Positions 22,013-34,505 of a stretch of 64,000 nt of DNA are shown here, in pieces (the stretch's first letter is position 1; each line of letters starts with the position of its first letter). A program made the translations under genes and the position numbers. The stretch comes from Diabrotica undecimpunctata (Eukaryota; Arthropoda; Insecta; Coleoptera; Chrysomelidae). Below the pieces are notes generated by a model, which ran no database searches, had not been told where the DNA came from, and worked only from the letters and a program-made list of their open reading frames with translations. The stretch is from positions 66,464,141 through 66,528,140 of the forward strand of contig NC_092809.1 in assembly GCF_040954645.1 (NCBI RefSeq), given 5' to 3'.

Positions 22013-22713
22013 TCCCTTGTCAGTAGGGCTATGTTTTCCTTTACACAATACACAAAATAAATTGTTCGGATTGGAACAATTTGATTTATTATGTTCTTCA
22101 CCGCTTCTTTCACACCTATTTTTTCCCCTACATTGAGCACATATATGCCCAAATCTCAAGCACTTTAAACATTGTAACATTCTGGGTGTGTAATTTTTAA
22201 CCTCCTATATCATTTTTTTATTACTACGTTTGTATGTATAATCTGACCTTTAAACTTTACTATTACATTTCCAGTTTTTACGTAGATATTAGATCCATTT
22301 TCTTGTACCACTTTCCGCATGCTTCTTTTTACATGTAAGACTTCAAACTTCTTTCCAAACCTAGGTTGAATTAATGATAACAAATCATCATCTTCTATCT
22401 CTTTATCTACAGATTTTATAACTCCTTTCCTTTGAGTGAAAAACGTTGGAATATATGCTGCATACTGTTTGCTTGTTAAATTTTCAGATTCAATTAATTT
22501 ACTAGTACTATGGATCAGAGTTGCATCGTTATCAAAATCAAATGGGTAACCTACCTTGTTAGTGCTAGTTGTTTGACTTTTTTCGTTTGTTACCTTATCA
22601 TTTACCCTAATTTTGCTATTTTTTTTTAATTCTTCAAATTCCATCATCCTATCTTCTCCTAATTCTATATAAAATTTCCCTATATCTGGAGGCTTCGGTA
22701 GAATTTATTCCAT
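22012..22713 (-). pseudogene. LINE ORF1 (gag-like) with zinc knuckles
   Basis: This is an ORF1 nucleocapsid protein of an I/Jockey-type LINE. The 145-codon frame begins at Met 22,647, but the family-like sequence KPPDIGKFYIELGEDRM lies in frame upstream, after an ATG at 22,711-22,713 whose third codon is a stop, so the original start was probably there. The RRM-like middle part (LLSLIQPRFGKKFEVLHVKR, NVIVKFKG) is followed, after a frame change near 22,200, by MLQCLKCLRFGHICAQCRGKNRC, CERSGEEHNKSNC (one knuckle Cys is Ser) and FCVLCKGKHSPTD. These are the two to three CCHC knuckles usual for Jockey/I ORF1. The rest of its own pol is missing; another LINE's RT follows directly. Confidence 0.7.
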
Positions 22714-25640
22714 GTCGATTTTTTAGAGATTTCACTTCCTACACACGAAATATACATTTTCTTACAGACCACTAGTTTAATGTGTCTTTACCACTACAAG
22801 TGATACCGTAAAAGATTTTATTGTAAATGGTTCTACCGTTGAAATAAATAAATAAAAAGTGAAGAAAAAACCTTTAAAATTGATATTTTTTGTAAGAGCA
22901 TCAAAATATGCGCCGTTTGATTTGACGTCTATTTGAAGGCCTATAATATTACTTATACTTACCCCAATCGCAATATTTCATACAGAAGATGGCTATAATC
23001 TAGTAAGAAGTTATACAATTTCGGCTTTATTAAAATTTTAATATGAATAATACAACAAAAGTCCCTTATACAAAAACCGGTCGGTAAATTCAGTATACAC
23101 GTATTGTTTTAACACTACCAAACACAAATATTTCATTTCATCAGATTTAAAATTAACAGTGACATCTTGTAACCAGCAGCAACACTAACAAATGTTCCAG
23201 ATTTGCAACATGACAGCTAATGAGTTAATAATATTAATTTACACAAACAATAATGTAAATAGTTGTATTTTATACAATAATTTTATTGCTAAAATCAACA
23301 TTTAAGGTCGTACGTATGCAGTAAAGACGCAAGCGTAAGACCTTGCGGGGATAGGTTTTATAGGAATTTTGTTTAATATCTCAAACATTTTCAAATTTTA
23401 GACAAAATGGTAAGGGTACGAGTTGTTGTAATTGCGATTTTCTACAGTTTCTACTTTACAAATTTTTTCGTGCAGACTATATTTTCTGAGTTAATGGGAA
23501 AAATAGTGGCTAGCTATAATTATTGAATTATCCTGTTTATTAGTAATTTTACGACATAAATGTATGTAGACAAAAGAGTTTTGAAAATTATGAGTGACAA
23601 CGTTAATTATTATTCTTATAAAATTAATAAAAACGGATTATCAAGTGCATGGCTTAATAATAAAAAGAATCATTATTAACAAAATCAATGACTAACCAGG
23701 AGGGGGCTTCAGTTCAGTTACGACTTGTGCACCTACACGAAAAAATCCTAAACTCGCCTATGCTATTATTAATTAGGTCGGACCAAAAAAAGGGCAACAA
23801 TTTTTTTTGCAAAACCTGAAACGGACTTGTAAATAAAACTTGTATGGTCATCCAAATACTGTGTACCAATCATAGGCCGAAATATACTATTTTTGACCCA
23901 ACCAGTAGGTCCTAAAAAAATTTTTTTTAATTTATTTTTAAGCGGACTAGTATCTAAAATAATTATATCGATGCTAATTCGTAACGTCAATAGAAATATA
24001 AAATTTATTTTTAATTACAATCAATTGTTATTAATCCTTATATAAAGTATTATTTAATTTGATATTCCTTAATTTCGCTGTTTTTATCAGTGCTTCTCTA
24101 AACCTTCAGGAGTTCTTTAAAATATTCAGCCCATATAGAACTTTTTATGGTGAACAATTCTTCAGTAAATTTAGCTGTCATGAAATGCGAGCCCGTCTTG
24201 TGTTATATTAGTTCATTATAGACTATTCATATTAACTTTAAGTTGTAGAATGGAAATAAACTTAATAAAGATAGAATATATTAAAATTTATATTTTTGCC
24301 TTTGCCACTTATATTCCCGCTTGTCTTAAGTATAATTTGATTATAATACACAACCACGAAGTAGATCTGCGACATATGCTTTGTGGTATGCAAATCTCCA
24401 TCTGCATCTCAGTCTGAAAATTATGCAACATATTTCTGATAGGAATCGTCGAAATACATGTTAACGTATGTGTAGCCAGGTGCCACTTGAATATATTTCT
24501 CTCCGTATTTGACTTACAGTCGGATAAGAACAAACACAAGACTATCTTGCATAATAAATATAAAATAAGATGCTCAGAAAGAATTTTAAAATAACTATCT
24601 AAAATCTGCCGACCGCAATACGATTTTGTAAGTATTGTTTAAGGTAAAGGAATAAAAATTATATACTAAATAAATTGGAAAATATCTTAACTCTCATCCC
24701 AAAATATTAAAAGTTAAACAACGTTGTTCGTTGTAAACTGTCTTTTTTCAAATTAACATGTGTGATAGTTTCATAGAAAATAGCTTTTAGCTAAGAAACC
24801 CGCTACTTAGCTAAGTGTCGCTTATTAGATTAAGGAAATTCAATGTCTTTGTCTTTTTTTATAAAACTGAAAAATCCAGCTTTCTAGACAATTTTTGAAC
24901 TTTTGGTTCTATAAAGCTAAACTTAGTTCAGTTTATTAGACTGCCTGTTTTCTATAAAGCTGAAATCGGAATTGTCAGTCTCTTGGGTATAACGCTAAAC
25001 TAATATTTTTTCTGTGTCGTTTAAACTGACAAGAACCACGTGTTCCAGTCGGGCAAGGAAGCATGTTGGTCTTTAAGTATTAACATTTACAACCCTTGTC
25101 ATCGACCTAGAGTCGCATTTTATTTTAAATTTTAATATGTAAACCATATATTGATGTCTCCACTGCAATTTTAGTGATAGCTACAAGTACTAACAGAATG
25201 CTCTGAGGATGATCTGATTCAGATTGAAAATGTTATGCATCTCTAATTTTTGGACGACAGTTTAAACAAGTTTTAATTAACAAGTTTTTATACCAAAATA
25301 CAAATTTTGAAGTTTTTTTACTTCTGTATTAGTTTTTTACCTATGGTTTACAGCCAACTTCTGAGATTTTCCCATCAATTTTATAGATGTAAATGTTGTA
25401 TATATTTGTAGATTATTAATTACGATATTTTCATTATGTCGAATAATCTTTTGTTATTTTTTAATGAATAAATCAAAAACCCTATGAGTTATAATTATGC
25501 ATATTATTTTAAAAAATACCAGATTAGATCGACCGAAATAGACTCACGCGTTGACCCTAAGGGATTCTAGGGGGATCATACGTAAGAAGAGTTTCTCAGC
25601 GGAGTATGGGAGAGTTGAGTAGACAGGCACTCAGACATGT
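22714..25640. other. No gene seen, AT-rich
   Basis: Only short chance frames with no recognisable domains. I saw no convincing repeats or RNA genes. Confidence 0.5.
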
Positions 25641-25715
25641 CGGTAAGCGTTGGATCTGGATTACTGGTAGAGCATGGTTCAGAACCTTCGTTAGGGTTCG
25701 AACCAATGACGTTAT
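25640..25715 (+). other. tRNA-like / SINE-head candidate
   Basis: TGGTAGAGCATGG (A-box-like) is followed about 34 bp later by GGTTCGAACC (B-box match). The stems do not close into a proper cloverleaf, so a functional tRNA is unlikely. A degenerate tRNA or a tRNA-derived SINE head is possible. It lies just upstream of a LINE tail. Confidence 0.25.
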
Positions 25716-25744
25716 AGTTCTATAACATCAGTTGCATTTTATTA

Positions 25745-28480
25745 CATTACATTACAAGAATATACAGTAACATTACAATCCTTAAAGATATATTATTATC
25801 AAATTCTAAACTACATTTCTTCTTCTAAATTTCCTGATAAAGCCTGGTTTCAAGGAGGAAATTAATAAGGTTATGGAATTAATCTGGCGAGCTGAAAATA
25901 TTTTGTAGGTTTCGACTTAAAAAATTCTTTTTTCTGTTGTTAAAATAGGGAAAGTCTACGAGAATATGTTTAACAGATAGAATATTACGACAATATGTAC
26001 ATGCAGGTGAATCTTGAGAAGTCATTAAATGTATATGAGTTAGTCTTGTATGGCCGATTCTAAATTGGCGAATTAAGATTTTGTTTTTTCGTGTCATAGA
26101 AGGAAACTCAAGCTTTTTATTGGTGGGATGGATATTACTTAGCTTTGAGGGGATTTTAATCCATTGTATATAATTGTATGTTTTTAGTCTCTATATTAGA
26201 AGATGCGGCTTGTTTTGCAAAGAGGTCGGCTATTTCTTTACCAGGGATTCCTACATGAGGCGGAATCCAGATCATGGTTGTGGATACTCCCAGTGAGATT
26301 AAAGTATCGAAAGAGTTTTGATTGGCTTGAACCAAAGGATTTACCGTATAAATACTTTTGAAAGAGTTGATAGACGCTAAAGAGTCTGTACATATTGCTA
26401 CTTTTTTATATTCTGGTGATAGTAAGTTTGTAACTTAACAATTCAGTAGTAAGTAGGCAGCACAAGAGCAGAAGATTACAAGATATGATATTTGTATTTG
26501 AAGTTACATCACATCCAACAGCTATACTCAACAGAACTCTTAGAAGTATCTGTGTATACTATCTATACTACTACTATCTATATTTGTCCAATCTGTTGTT
26601 AGCAATTAATTCTTTAAAGGTTTGCCTTAGAAATTTTGGATTTATTTGATGCTTATTATAATTAGTTAATGAGAGCTGAAAAATCTGCTTTCAATTTATT
26701 CCAGGGAGGCTTAGGTGAAATTAGTAAAGGAGTTGTGACTGAAAGATTGATGTTATTCAGATGTGTTGAGAGTTACTGTGGCATAGATTAAAGTTTAGTA
26801 GAAGGATAGTTTAAAAGGTCATTACTTAGTAATTTATTGGCCATATTTTCGGTATTAGCTGTGATTCGAGACGAATATTTTAAAAGAAGTTGACGGCGAC
26901 GTAGCCAGACCGAAAGTTCATTAGCTTTTTTGTATGAAATCCCTGCGAACCTCGACCTAAAGGCTCCAAGGCAGATTCGACGTGCAGTGTTGTGTACAAA
27001 ATTAGAAAATTTTAAATCCGTTGGGCTAGCTGACATATAAATAAAACTGCCGTAGTCTATTTTAGAACGAATAAGATATCTATAAATTTAAAGCAAGAAA
27101 TCTTCGTCTGCACCCCAATGATGATTGGACAGAGTTTTTAGTATGTTATGACATTTTCAAGTTAGTTTACTTTTGAATATGAGTCTTAAATCCGTATACT
27201 CTTTACTGCTGGTAAGTACCATTTATGGTAATTTAAGGATTTAGAGTACTGGCTGTCCTGCGAGAAAACTTAATGATTTTTATATTATTAACAGAAAGGT
27301 TAAATCCACTTACTGAAGTTCATTCAAACAATTGGTTAGGAGCATTCTGAAGCAGTTTGCAAGTGGCAAGAGTGTCTTTTTTCCGCAGAAAATTATTAAA
27401 ACATCGGCGTGGAGTGCAAAATTGACTGACAGCTAAATTTTTTACATATATCGTTTAAAACAAGTATAAAAAGTGTAGGACCTAATGGCGACCCTTGGGG
27501 AACTCCATTCGTTTGTTTGAAAGTCCCAGATATACTGTACTCCTCGAGTTTAGCTATAATAAGAGGCCTACACAGAGTATCGAATGCTTTTTTGATATCA
27601 AAGGAAACAGCTTTTACGTCTTGTTTGCACTGGAAGGCGTTGATGATTGATGTTTGAAGGACTGCTAGATTATCTGCTGTACTTCGATGTGATCTAAAAC
27701 CTGATTGTGCCAAATTTATTATTTTATATTTTTCTAGGTACCACACAGGAGTCTTTTATTGATCCATAAGTTGATTTTTTCCACAAGTTTGCACATTGTA
27801 TATGTGAGAAGAGAAATTGGTTTGTAGGAACTTGGATCAATTGCAGGTTTCCATTTTTTTAACAGGAATAATTATTAATTTTTGCCACAAGTTTGTAAAT
27901 GATTTTTTGGTCCATATTAAACTGTAAATTTCAAGCAGTTTAGCTAGAGTAGGCCTTTTAATAAAGATAAAGGGAATGCTATCTGGACCTGCAGCTAAAT
28001 TTTTGCAACAGTAGAATGTATCTTATAATTCTTGTAATGTAAACGGCATATTTAGAGAAATTTGATCTGGTTTTCTGCTATCAAATAAACTAGAGTTTAG
28101 ATTAGTAGACATGGAAAGCTGCCAATTTCACGTAAGTCTATTTGACGCTTTCTTATGAAAATGTTGCACCCAAGATGTTAACAATTTGTTGACTACAAGT
28201 GGCTGTGCTGTTTTTAGTAAGTATAGCAGAAATTTTTAAATAAGTTTTCTTTCCTGTGCTATGTTTTCCAAGTTTTTTTTTGCTTTGTTTAATTACATAC
28301 TTAGATTTGGCTCTCAGTTTTTTAAGTTGATTCGATTTGCTTTAGTATTATCTCCGCGGTATTTTTTTAATGCTGCCTTAATTTGAGTTTTAAATTTAAA
28401 CATCGTAGACGGCGATAGATTGCTCGAAATGCATTTCGAAATATTTGATTCCATCTCTTTAGCAAGATATTTGGTAACCA
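25745..28480 (-). pseudogene. I/Jockey-like LINE with RNase H, degraded
   Basis: Most of a LINE pol can be followed on the minus strand through many stops. In order: a linker (28,480-27,880); DPSSYKPISLLTY (about 27,830); GFRSHRSTADNLAVLQ and VSFDIKKAFDTL (catalytic Asp, 27,570-27,700); NGVPQGSPLGPTLFILVLND (27,450-27,510); then FALHADVLIIF where YADD is expected, so the catalytic pair is disrupted. Further on: a thumb and connection (ICLGAFRSRFAG, 26,930-26,990); RNase H with VAICTDS (26,380-26,400) and IWIPPHVGIPGKEIADLFAK (26,210-26,270); and a C-terminal finger CTYCRNILSVKHILVDF. The 3' end at about 25,745 carries ATTAC repeats, giving (GTAAT)n on its own strand. Endonuclease and ORF1 are absent. 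Confidence 0.75.
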
Positions 28481-29531
28481 TTTAACCTTGTCAAAATATT
28501 CTTCAAAAATGTTAAAACTTTTTATAGAATTGTAATTTATTTATTGGTTTTTTGAAAAAAAAATCAAACACATCACTAATCAAGGTATTTTTTTAACAAA
28601 AACTTGCAAATAACTTGAAAAAGAAGATTTTTTTTTTTTCGAAAAATTACCAAGTTAGACAAAGCATTTATTTCGATAAGATATGCCTAAAATAATTTTA
28701 CACGAAGCAATTCGGGAAATTGTTTTTTTTTTGGTAAAAAAAAGGTATTTGTTTCCTGTCCATAACAATTTCCGGTCCACTTGAAAAAAAAAATGCATTT
28801 GAACTTGAAAATATATATATAAAATTGAATAAAAAAGGTTTGGTGAGGTAGAAATATAAAAAAAATAGTCAGTTTATGCTAGCTTATAGGGATAAATCGC
28901 TCGCCTATTAAAATGATTAAAAAAAAGTTTTACAGGCAAAAAATTATTTTTTCACTTTTTATGATTGTTTAAACAAACAAAACAAAATTATCTGTACCTC
29001 TTCCAGGATTTATCATCAGCTATCTAGAACCTTCAAAAACGTGTATAATATATTTTGAGCTTTTTTTTTTCTTTACTGGCCTAATTCACATTATACAAAA
29101 CGTATTCCGATGCAACAATATTTTCTTTATGAATATATATTCTGTTTTCATTTGGAATTTTTCATCTACTCCTTCGTGCTTTTAAAAGGATTAAACTGTC
29201 ATGTAACTAGCATTACAGTGTTCCATTTACTAACCCATTTCAATGGTAATAAGGAGCTTTCTGTTTGTTGTAATTGATATTTACAAAAATAAAAATAATA
29301 AATTGCTTCGCACACTTCAAGCAGGCGTATCCCCAATTACTTCACAGTTTGGAAAAGAGTAATAGCGCTCTGGAAAAGACAGTTCTGCTTTATTTTATAC
29401 AGTAAATAAACCGGATGTTGTTTCGACGGAAGAAGTATAGTTAAAATAAAAGAAAATACAGTAGCGTTCCATTTCAATTTAATAAAAAAGAGAAATTTGT
29501 TCAAGGAGGCAAATAGGAAACATTTTCTTTT

Positions 29532-29536
<5 letters not shown>
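28481..29536. other. AT-rich spacer, no gene
   Basis: Long A/T homopolymer runs; no supported feature. Confidence 0.5.

Positions 29537-29612
<76 letters not shown>
29537..29612. repeat. (TA)n microsatellite
   Basis: An uninterrupted TA dinucleotide run of about 76 bp. Confidence 0.95.
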
Positions 29613-29614
<2 letters not shown>

Positions 29615-29689
29615 CTAGTTTTCTCAAATTTAGGGATTTTTTCATTAGATTCGTTGTAAATTCTAAATAAGAAGACAAACCTATTAAGG

Positions 29690-31060
29690 ACAGAGGTGGG
29701 ACAGTTCTAAGTAACAGAGATATAGAAAAGATGATTCAGGCTAGTTTCTTACTTAACAAATCGATATAAATAGACCTTTTAAAGTTGCTGTCTGTAAAAA
29801 TGCAAGACATTTTACAGAATGACGATACTGATTTGGCTGTTATTAGGAAGCAAGGGTTAAAGAGTTCGTATATAGAATAATACTACCGTCTTATCTACGA
29901 TACACAAGAGTAAATTAGATTCGGACCAGGATTTTATTTTAAGTAGATCAGAAGTTATAGTTGCATGAAGAGTTGCAATATTAGAGTTTTCATCAGCAAA
30001 AAGAAAAATTTTTCATCGATTTTTAAGTTAGTGGTGTCATTTTTAAAGACAAGGAAAAGTAGAGAACCCAATACTGAACCTTGTGGTACTCCACACACAA
30101 TTTATTTGTGACTAAGTCAGTACCATTTGCTCGAACCAGTTGTTTTCGAATCCTAAAGTAAGATTGGAACCAATTCAATAAAATACCTCGAATTCCGTAG
30201 AAATTTAGTTCTTTTATCAAAATGTCGTTATTTACACAATCAAAAGCTTTGACATTTGAGCTTGAGCATTTGACAAAAAACAGTGACGGTCTTAAGATTA
30301 TTGTTAAATGCTTGATAGACCTCATGTAGTACAGAAAACATAGCATTACTGGTACATTTATTAGATAAAAAGCCGAACTAACTTTGTGATAAAATGTTTT
30401 CAACGAGAAAGGACATAAGTCGGGCTTTTACAAGTCTCTTAATATTTTTGGATATGACCGATAGTAAAGCAATGGGTCTATAGTTGCAGACGTTCGATTT
30501 TTCATCACTGTTAAGAAAAGGAAAAATACCTTTTTCAAAGGAACAATAATTAGTGAGTAGATTAGGAAGTCCTTAGACTAGGACTTCCAACATATTTTTT
30601 GGGAGATTTAAGAAATTTGTTATGGACAGTACATCAGTACTACAATAAGATTTGCTTTTGATACTACTGATTGTTTGGATCAGTTCAGATTTATTAAGTT
30701 GTAAAGAATGAATTCAAGACCTTTTTTTTAATTGGGGAGATAGGAAATAGGATCTTGTTGTGGCAAACTAGTGGATGTTATATTTTTACTCATATTAACG
30801 AAGTATTCAATTAGATTTTCATGGTTTGGAAGAGAAAATATTTGAGCTGTGGTAGTTTTAGTTCGAAGATCGTTTATTATGGACAAATTTTCTTTTGCAA
30901 CACTTTTAAAACTTCCCAGACGATTTTGATAGCACATTGTTTTAGCTGTTTTGATAAGTTTTAGATAGGTTCCTTTGTACTTGAAGATTTTGTACTTTGT
31001 ATGATTTGAATCGATTGGGGTAGATTTGAATCTACTGGAATTGATTGAAATCAATTTGAA
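29690..31060 (-). pseudogene. Jockey/CR1-like LINE RT, degraded
   Basis: On the minus strand, in order: a pre-RT linker (TKYKIFKYKGTYLKLIKTAK, RLGSFKSVAKENLSIINDLR; 31,054-30,728); NYRPIALLSVISKNIKRLVK (about 30,420-30,480); AFDCVNNDILIKELNFYGIR and LLNWFQSYFRIRKQLV (30,110-30,250), with the catalytic Asp of the first RT motif lost or shifted; CGVPQGSVLGSLLF in a shifted frame (about 30,060-30,100); and FLFADENS where YADD is expected. At least four frame changes. The 3' part fades out near 29,690. No ORF1 or endonuclease is attached. Confidence 0.65.
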
Positions 31061-31258
31061 TCCATTAAAAGCATCTGATAACTTATAAAATAACCTCCCT
31101 AAATTAACAACATAATATCTAGGGCAGAAGGCTGTTTAAATTTTAATAAATTATGTTTGTGTTTTCATTATGTGCAGTCCAAAAAATGTAAATTTTATAA
31201 TCTTAAGTGAGTATAATCAGTTAAAACAAGTGATATTTTGTATTTTTGAATAGAAATA

Positions 31259-31382
31259 AGACTAACGTACCGTGGCCTGATGATGATGGGGCGTATATTG
31301 TAAGCCTTGAAACCGGTAGCCCACAATTTACCATCTCTAAATAATAAAAAGTACTTAAGATTTTGAGTATTGACTCATTTCC
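31259..31382 (+). repeat. Dispersed repeat, copy 1 (with CTGATGA...GAAAC core)
   Basis: About 124 bp starting AGACTAACG and including CCTTGAAACCGGTAGCCCA, TTTACCATC and GTACTTAAGATTTTGAGTAT. A diverged copy lies at 51,839-51,961 in the same orientation. The CTGATGA and GAAAC elements are reminiscent of hammerhead ribozyme boxes found in Penelope-like elements, but I could not draw a convincing stem II. Confidence 0.65.
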
Positions 31383-31585
31383 TTTATACTCGATTGGAAT
31401 CCATTGTAATCGATTAGCATCGATTAAAATAGATTGGTATCGAATCAAGTCGAATCGAATAGAATCGAATCAAACCGAATGCAATCGAATGCAATTGAAT
31501 TTAATCGAGTTGAATCGAATTGAATCGAATTGATTCGAATTGAATCGAATTGAATCGAATTAAATCGAATTGAATCGAATTAAAG
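31383..31585. repeat. 10-bp minisatellite (GAATCGAATT)n
   Basis: A degenerate tandem array of a 10-bp unit close to AATCGAATTG, most regular at 31,500-31,580. Less regular ATTGGAATC/ATCGATT variants occur before it. Related sequence is also visible at about 31,000-31,050. Confidence 0.85.
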
Positions 31586-31589
31586 CTAT

Positions 31590-32755
31590 TGTTCTGTGAT
31601 CCGAGCAGGATATTGCACTTGACTTTTTGGGTATTGCCACAAATGTCGATTGCAGCCATTGTCTGGGGATTTCTGAGGATTTTTAATGGCATAGATGACT
31701 TCTTCCCATAATATTGGTGGTTCAGTATCCTCTTTGGTTTCTAATGATATTTCTTCTCTTTCATCATTAAATAGCTTTTGGATGTAATGGGTCCAGTGAC
31801 ACAATCTTTCTTGTTATATTTGTTCTTGTGCTTTTATTAGAACCTGTCATTTCTTTGATATTGAATTAACGCAATCATACTTTTTATCTAGATCTTTTAT
31901 TTCCTTGCATCTGTTGAAAAACCACCTCTCTTTTGCCTCTTGAATATTCTTTCTGGTGTTTTTCTGAATTTCTTTGTATTTATTGAGGTCTTTTGCATTA
32001 TGTTTTCTTCGTTCTTCCATAAGTTCAAGAATTTTTACTGTCATCCAAGGTTTTGTGTTTTAACCAAGTGGTTTTGGGGTTTTTTCCAACTAAGATAAGA
32101 TCATGTTAAATTTTCCCCATTTTTAGCCAATAGTTAGAGTTTCTGCATTATCTTCTTTGACTTTTCTTAAGTTCTCGTTTATTTTAAATTTTGTTTCCGC
32201 ATCTGTGTTGTGGTATTTGAGCCGCATTGTATCCATGATTTTTGTTAGCTAGGGTGCTTTACATTTGCTAATTTTACTCTTATCGACAAATGTCTGGTCA
32301 TGGATAAGTTTTGAATGATATAGAATCTCTATTTCTTCTGTTGACGATACTACGAGTATAATCTACTTAATCTATATATAATCGTATAATCTAGTGTAAT
32401 CTATTTAGTTTCTGACTATTTTGTTGTATTTGTCAGTTGGTGACTTCTATGTGTATAATCTACGTTAAGGAAGTTTGAACAAGGTATTTGCAATTATGAG
32501 TTCCTCGTTAATACAGAAATTAACCAGCCGATAGCCACGTTCATTCCCCTCCCCAAGTCCATATCGTCCTACGGCCCACACTATTCTCCACTTCTCCTTG
32601 GACCACTTTAGCGTTTAAATCTCCCAATATAATATTTATATTGTGTCTTTTAGGCAGCTTTAAGACATTGCCAATTTGTTCATAAAAGTTCTCTATGGAG
32701 TCTTTATCCTTGTCTGTAGTGGGTGTATATACTTTTTCGTACAATTTCCTAATTC
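31590..32755 (-). pseudogene. LINE endonuclease and linker, degraded
   Basis: The minus-strand fragment starts in the endonuclease domain: YTPTTDKDKDSIENFYEQI, then NINIILGDLNAKVVQGE (the G-D-x-N motif of EEP nucleases, about 32,600-32,640) and ERGYRLVNFC-like sequence. It continues into a Lys/Glu-rich linker (RRKHNAKDLNKYKEIQKNTR, EAKERWFFNRCKEIKDLD; 32,044-31,847) and a pre-RT segment (WTHYIQKLFNDERE, EEVIYAIKNPQKSPDN; 31,804-31,640). The RT is missing because the fragment ends in the 10-bp minisatellite. Frame changes are near 32,520, 32,050 and 31,830. It resembles the RTE-like elements in style. Confidence 0.65.
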
Positions 32756-33296
32756 AGGTCATTATTGTATATCGTACGTCGTGTATAAATTCTAGTTAGT
32801 TATAATACAAGGTAGTTTTATACGAAGAAGAAAAAAACATATATAAAAAATATTAACCCTTTCACTATCACTTCCCTTTAAAGTGATTAAAAAATTCTAA
32901 TTTTTGGTATACAAAGTATTGTTGCACTATAGATTATTTTTTTTACATAAAAAAAATTTATCTACCCCCACCCTTCAAGTACAGGATGTCCATCACAGTG
33001 GATAAAAAAAGTTCATGGAAATAAAAAAAAAACCATTGAGTGTTATTTTTTTTATTAGAAACTCTTATAAATCAGGTTATTGTCAAAAGTAATATAAATA
33101 TTAAAATTTACTTTGAATGAAATATGGAAAAACAATTTCTTTCCTTTAAAATACATAAATGAACTTTGCATGTTTGACAAAATAAATGTGTCCTGCTCTT
33201 ACACCCCTCATTTTTTTATCTTGGGGATTCCTTTTTGTCATCATACTGTGGAAGATGATGGTATCCATCAAATCTAAGGTCTTTTATAGGCCTTAT

Positions 33297-34440
33297 TTAA
33301 GTTTTTTTCTTTTTGGAGGGACCTGGATCCTCGAAGTTTGTTGAAGGCCTGCCTCTTTTAGGAGCACGTCTACTGCAGATTAGATTTTCGGGCACTTCTT
33401 GGCGAAAAGCTAACAAATCAAGAATTTCTTTCTTCTTAACTCCCAAAAGAACAGCTTGAGTGCTATACTCAAGCCTTGAATTTACCAGGGCTAAATCAAT
33501 GGCATGAGTGATCATTCTCACAGTCCATTTCTTTGATCTGACATAGGATCGGTATAGACTTAGTAAGAAGTCCAACTTGTCGACTTCGCCCATATTACTG
33601 TTGTATCGTCTTATAGCTTCAGGCCTGGGAATCTGCACATATTCTTTTCTTGTTTTGTCCCATCTTTTATATTCATCCGACTCTCCAATTCCAACGAAAT
33701 TGGAATGCTTCTAATTGCTTGTTACTGTTACTGTACTGACTTGTTATTATACCATTTTGTGATGATAATACTGTCCTTGCTAATTGAGGTAGCAGCAAAA
33801 CCGCGCACATTTTTTTTTCATTTCTTTATCGCTGGGTAACTTTTGATTGGCAAACCAGTTAGCTCTTATGGTTCCTATACAGTATATAGATATGGAGTCC
33901 AGATATTGGATCAAATTATAGGTACTAAAGAAATTCTCAAAAAATAGGCCGTGGTTTTCTCAGATATTCTTTCACTAAGTTACATAACTATCGGCGTTGT
34001 TGAACCTTGATAAATCAAGAAATCATATATCAGTCTACTCTGGCCAGCCAAGATGTAGATTTTGATATCCCATTTGTTAGGTTTGTTTTTCATATATTAT
34101 TTTATATTTATTTGTCCCTTGAATGCGACTATTTGCTCATCGACACACAAGTTATTTTCTAGTGGTAGCTGCTGTCAATATTTTGCTTACTGACTCGTAC
34201 AGAAATCTGACTTTGCACAATCTGTAACAAACCAATATAAATAAAATGCAACTTTTTCATTGCGACTCAAAATATCGACCAAATATATTGTCTGTCGCAA
34301 CTTGTAGAATCTAGACAGACTTAAAGAATCTTTTACTAATGGTATTACCATACTACGGTGCCAATACATGCAGATTTTAGGAAATTGTAAGTTTTCCATA
34401 ACAATATGGACCCTAATAAAAGTCTTGATTTCATCCAAGT
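33297..34440 (-). pseudogene. piggyBac C transposase, degraded
   Basis: N-terminal PGBD-type sequence (MDEIKTFIRVHIVMENLQFP, YWHRSMVIPLV, SLSRFYKLRQTI) is at 34,438-34,240. NNLCVDEQIVAFKGQINIK, holding the first catalytic Asp, follows in another frame (about 34,100-34,150), then NKPNKWDIKIYILAG. The second motif reads FENFFS (about 33,925), that is Glu for the usual Asp. FANQKLPSDKEMKK is family-typical. The open 113-codon C-terminal frame (33,638-33,297) has PEAIRRYNSNMGEVDKLDFL, with the third Asp region intact, and KKWTVRMITHAIDLALVNS, ending in a basic tail (GPSKKKKT) that could act in nuclear import. Multiple stops make it inactive. Confidence 0.85.
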
Positions 34441-34448
34441 TTGTCGGT

Positions 34449-34505
34449 GGAAATCTAGCAATATAATAATCTAATATATAATAATAATCTAATATAATAA
34501 TCTAA
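34449..34505. repeat. Short tandem AT repeat
   Basis: A unit close to AATATAATAATCTAAT is repeated about three times. It lies inside piggyBac C. Confidence 0.7.

Noticed and set aside
25640..25715. Functional tRNA gene
   Set aside because: A and B box-like words are present, but acceptor, anticodon and T stems do not pair properly; kept only as a weak SINE-head candidate.
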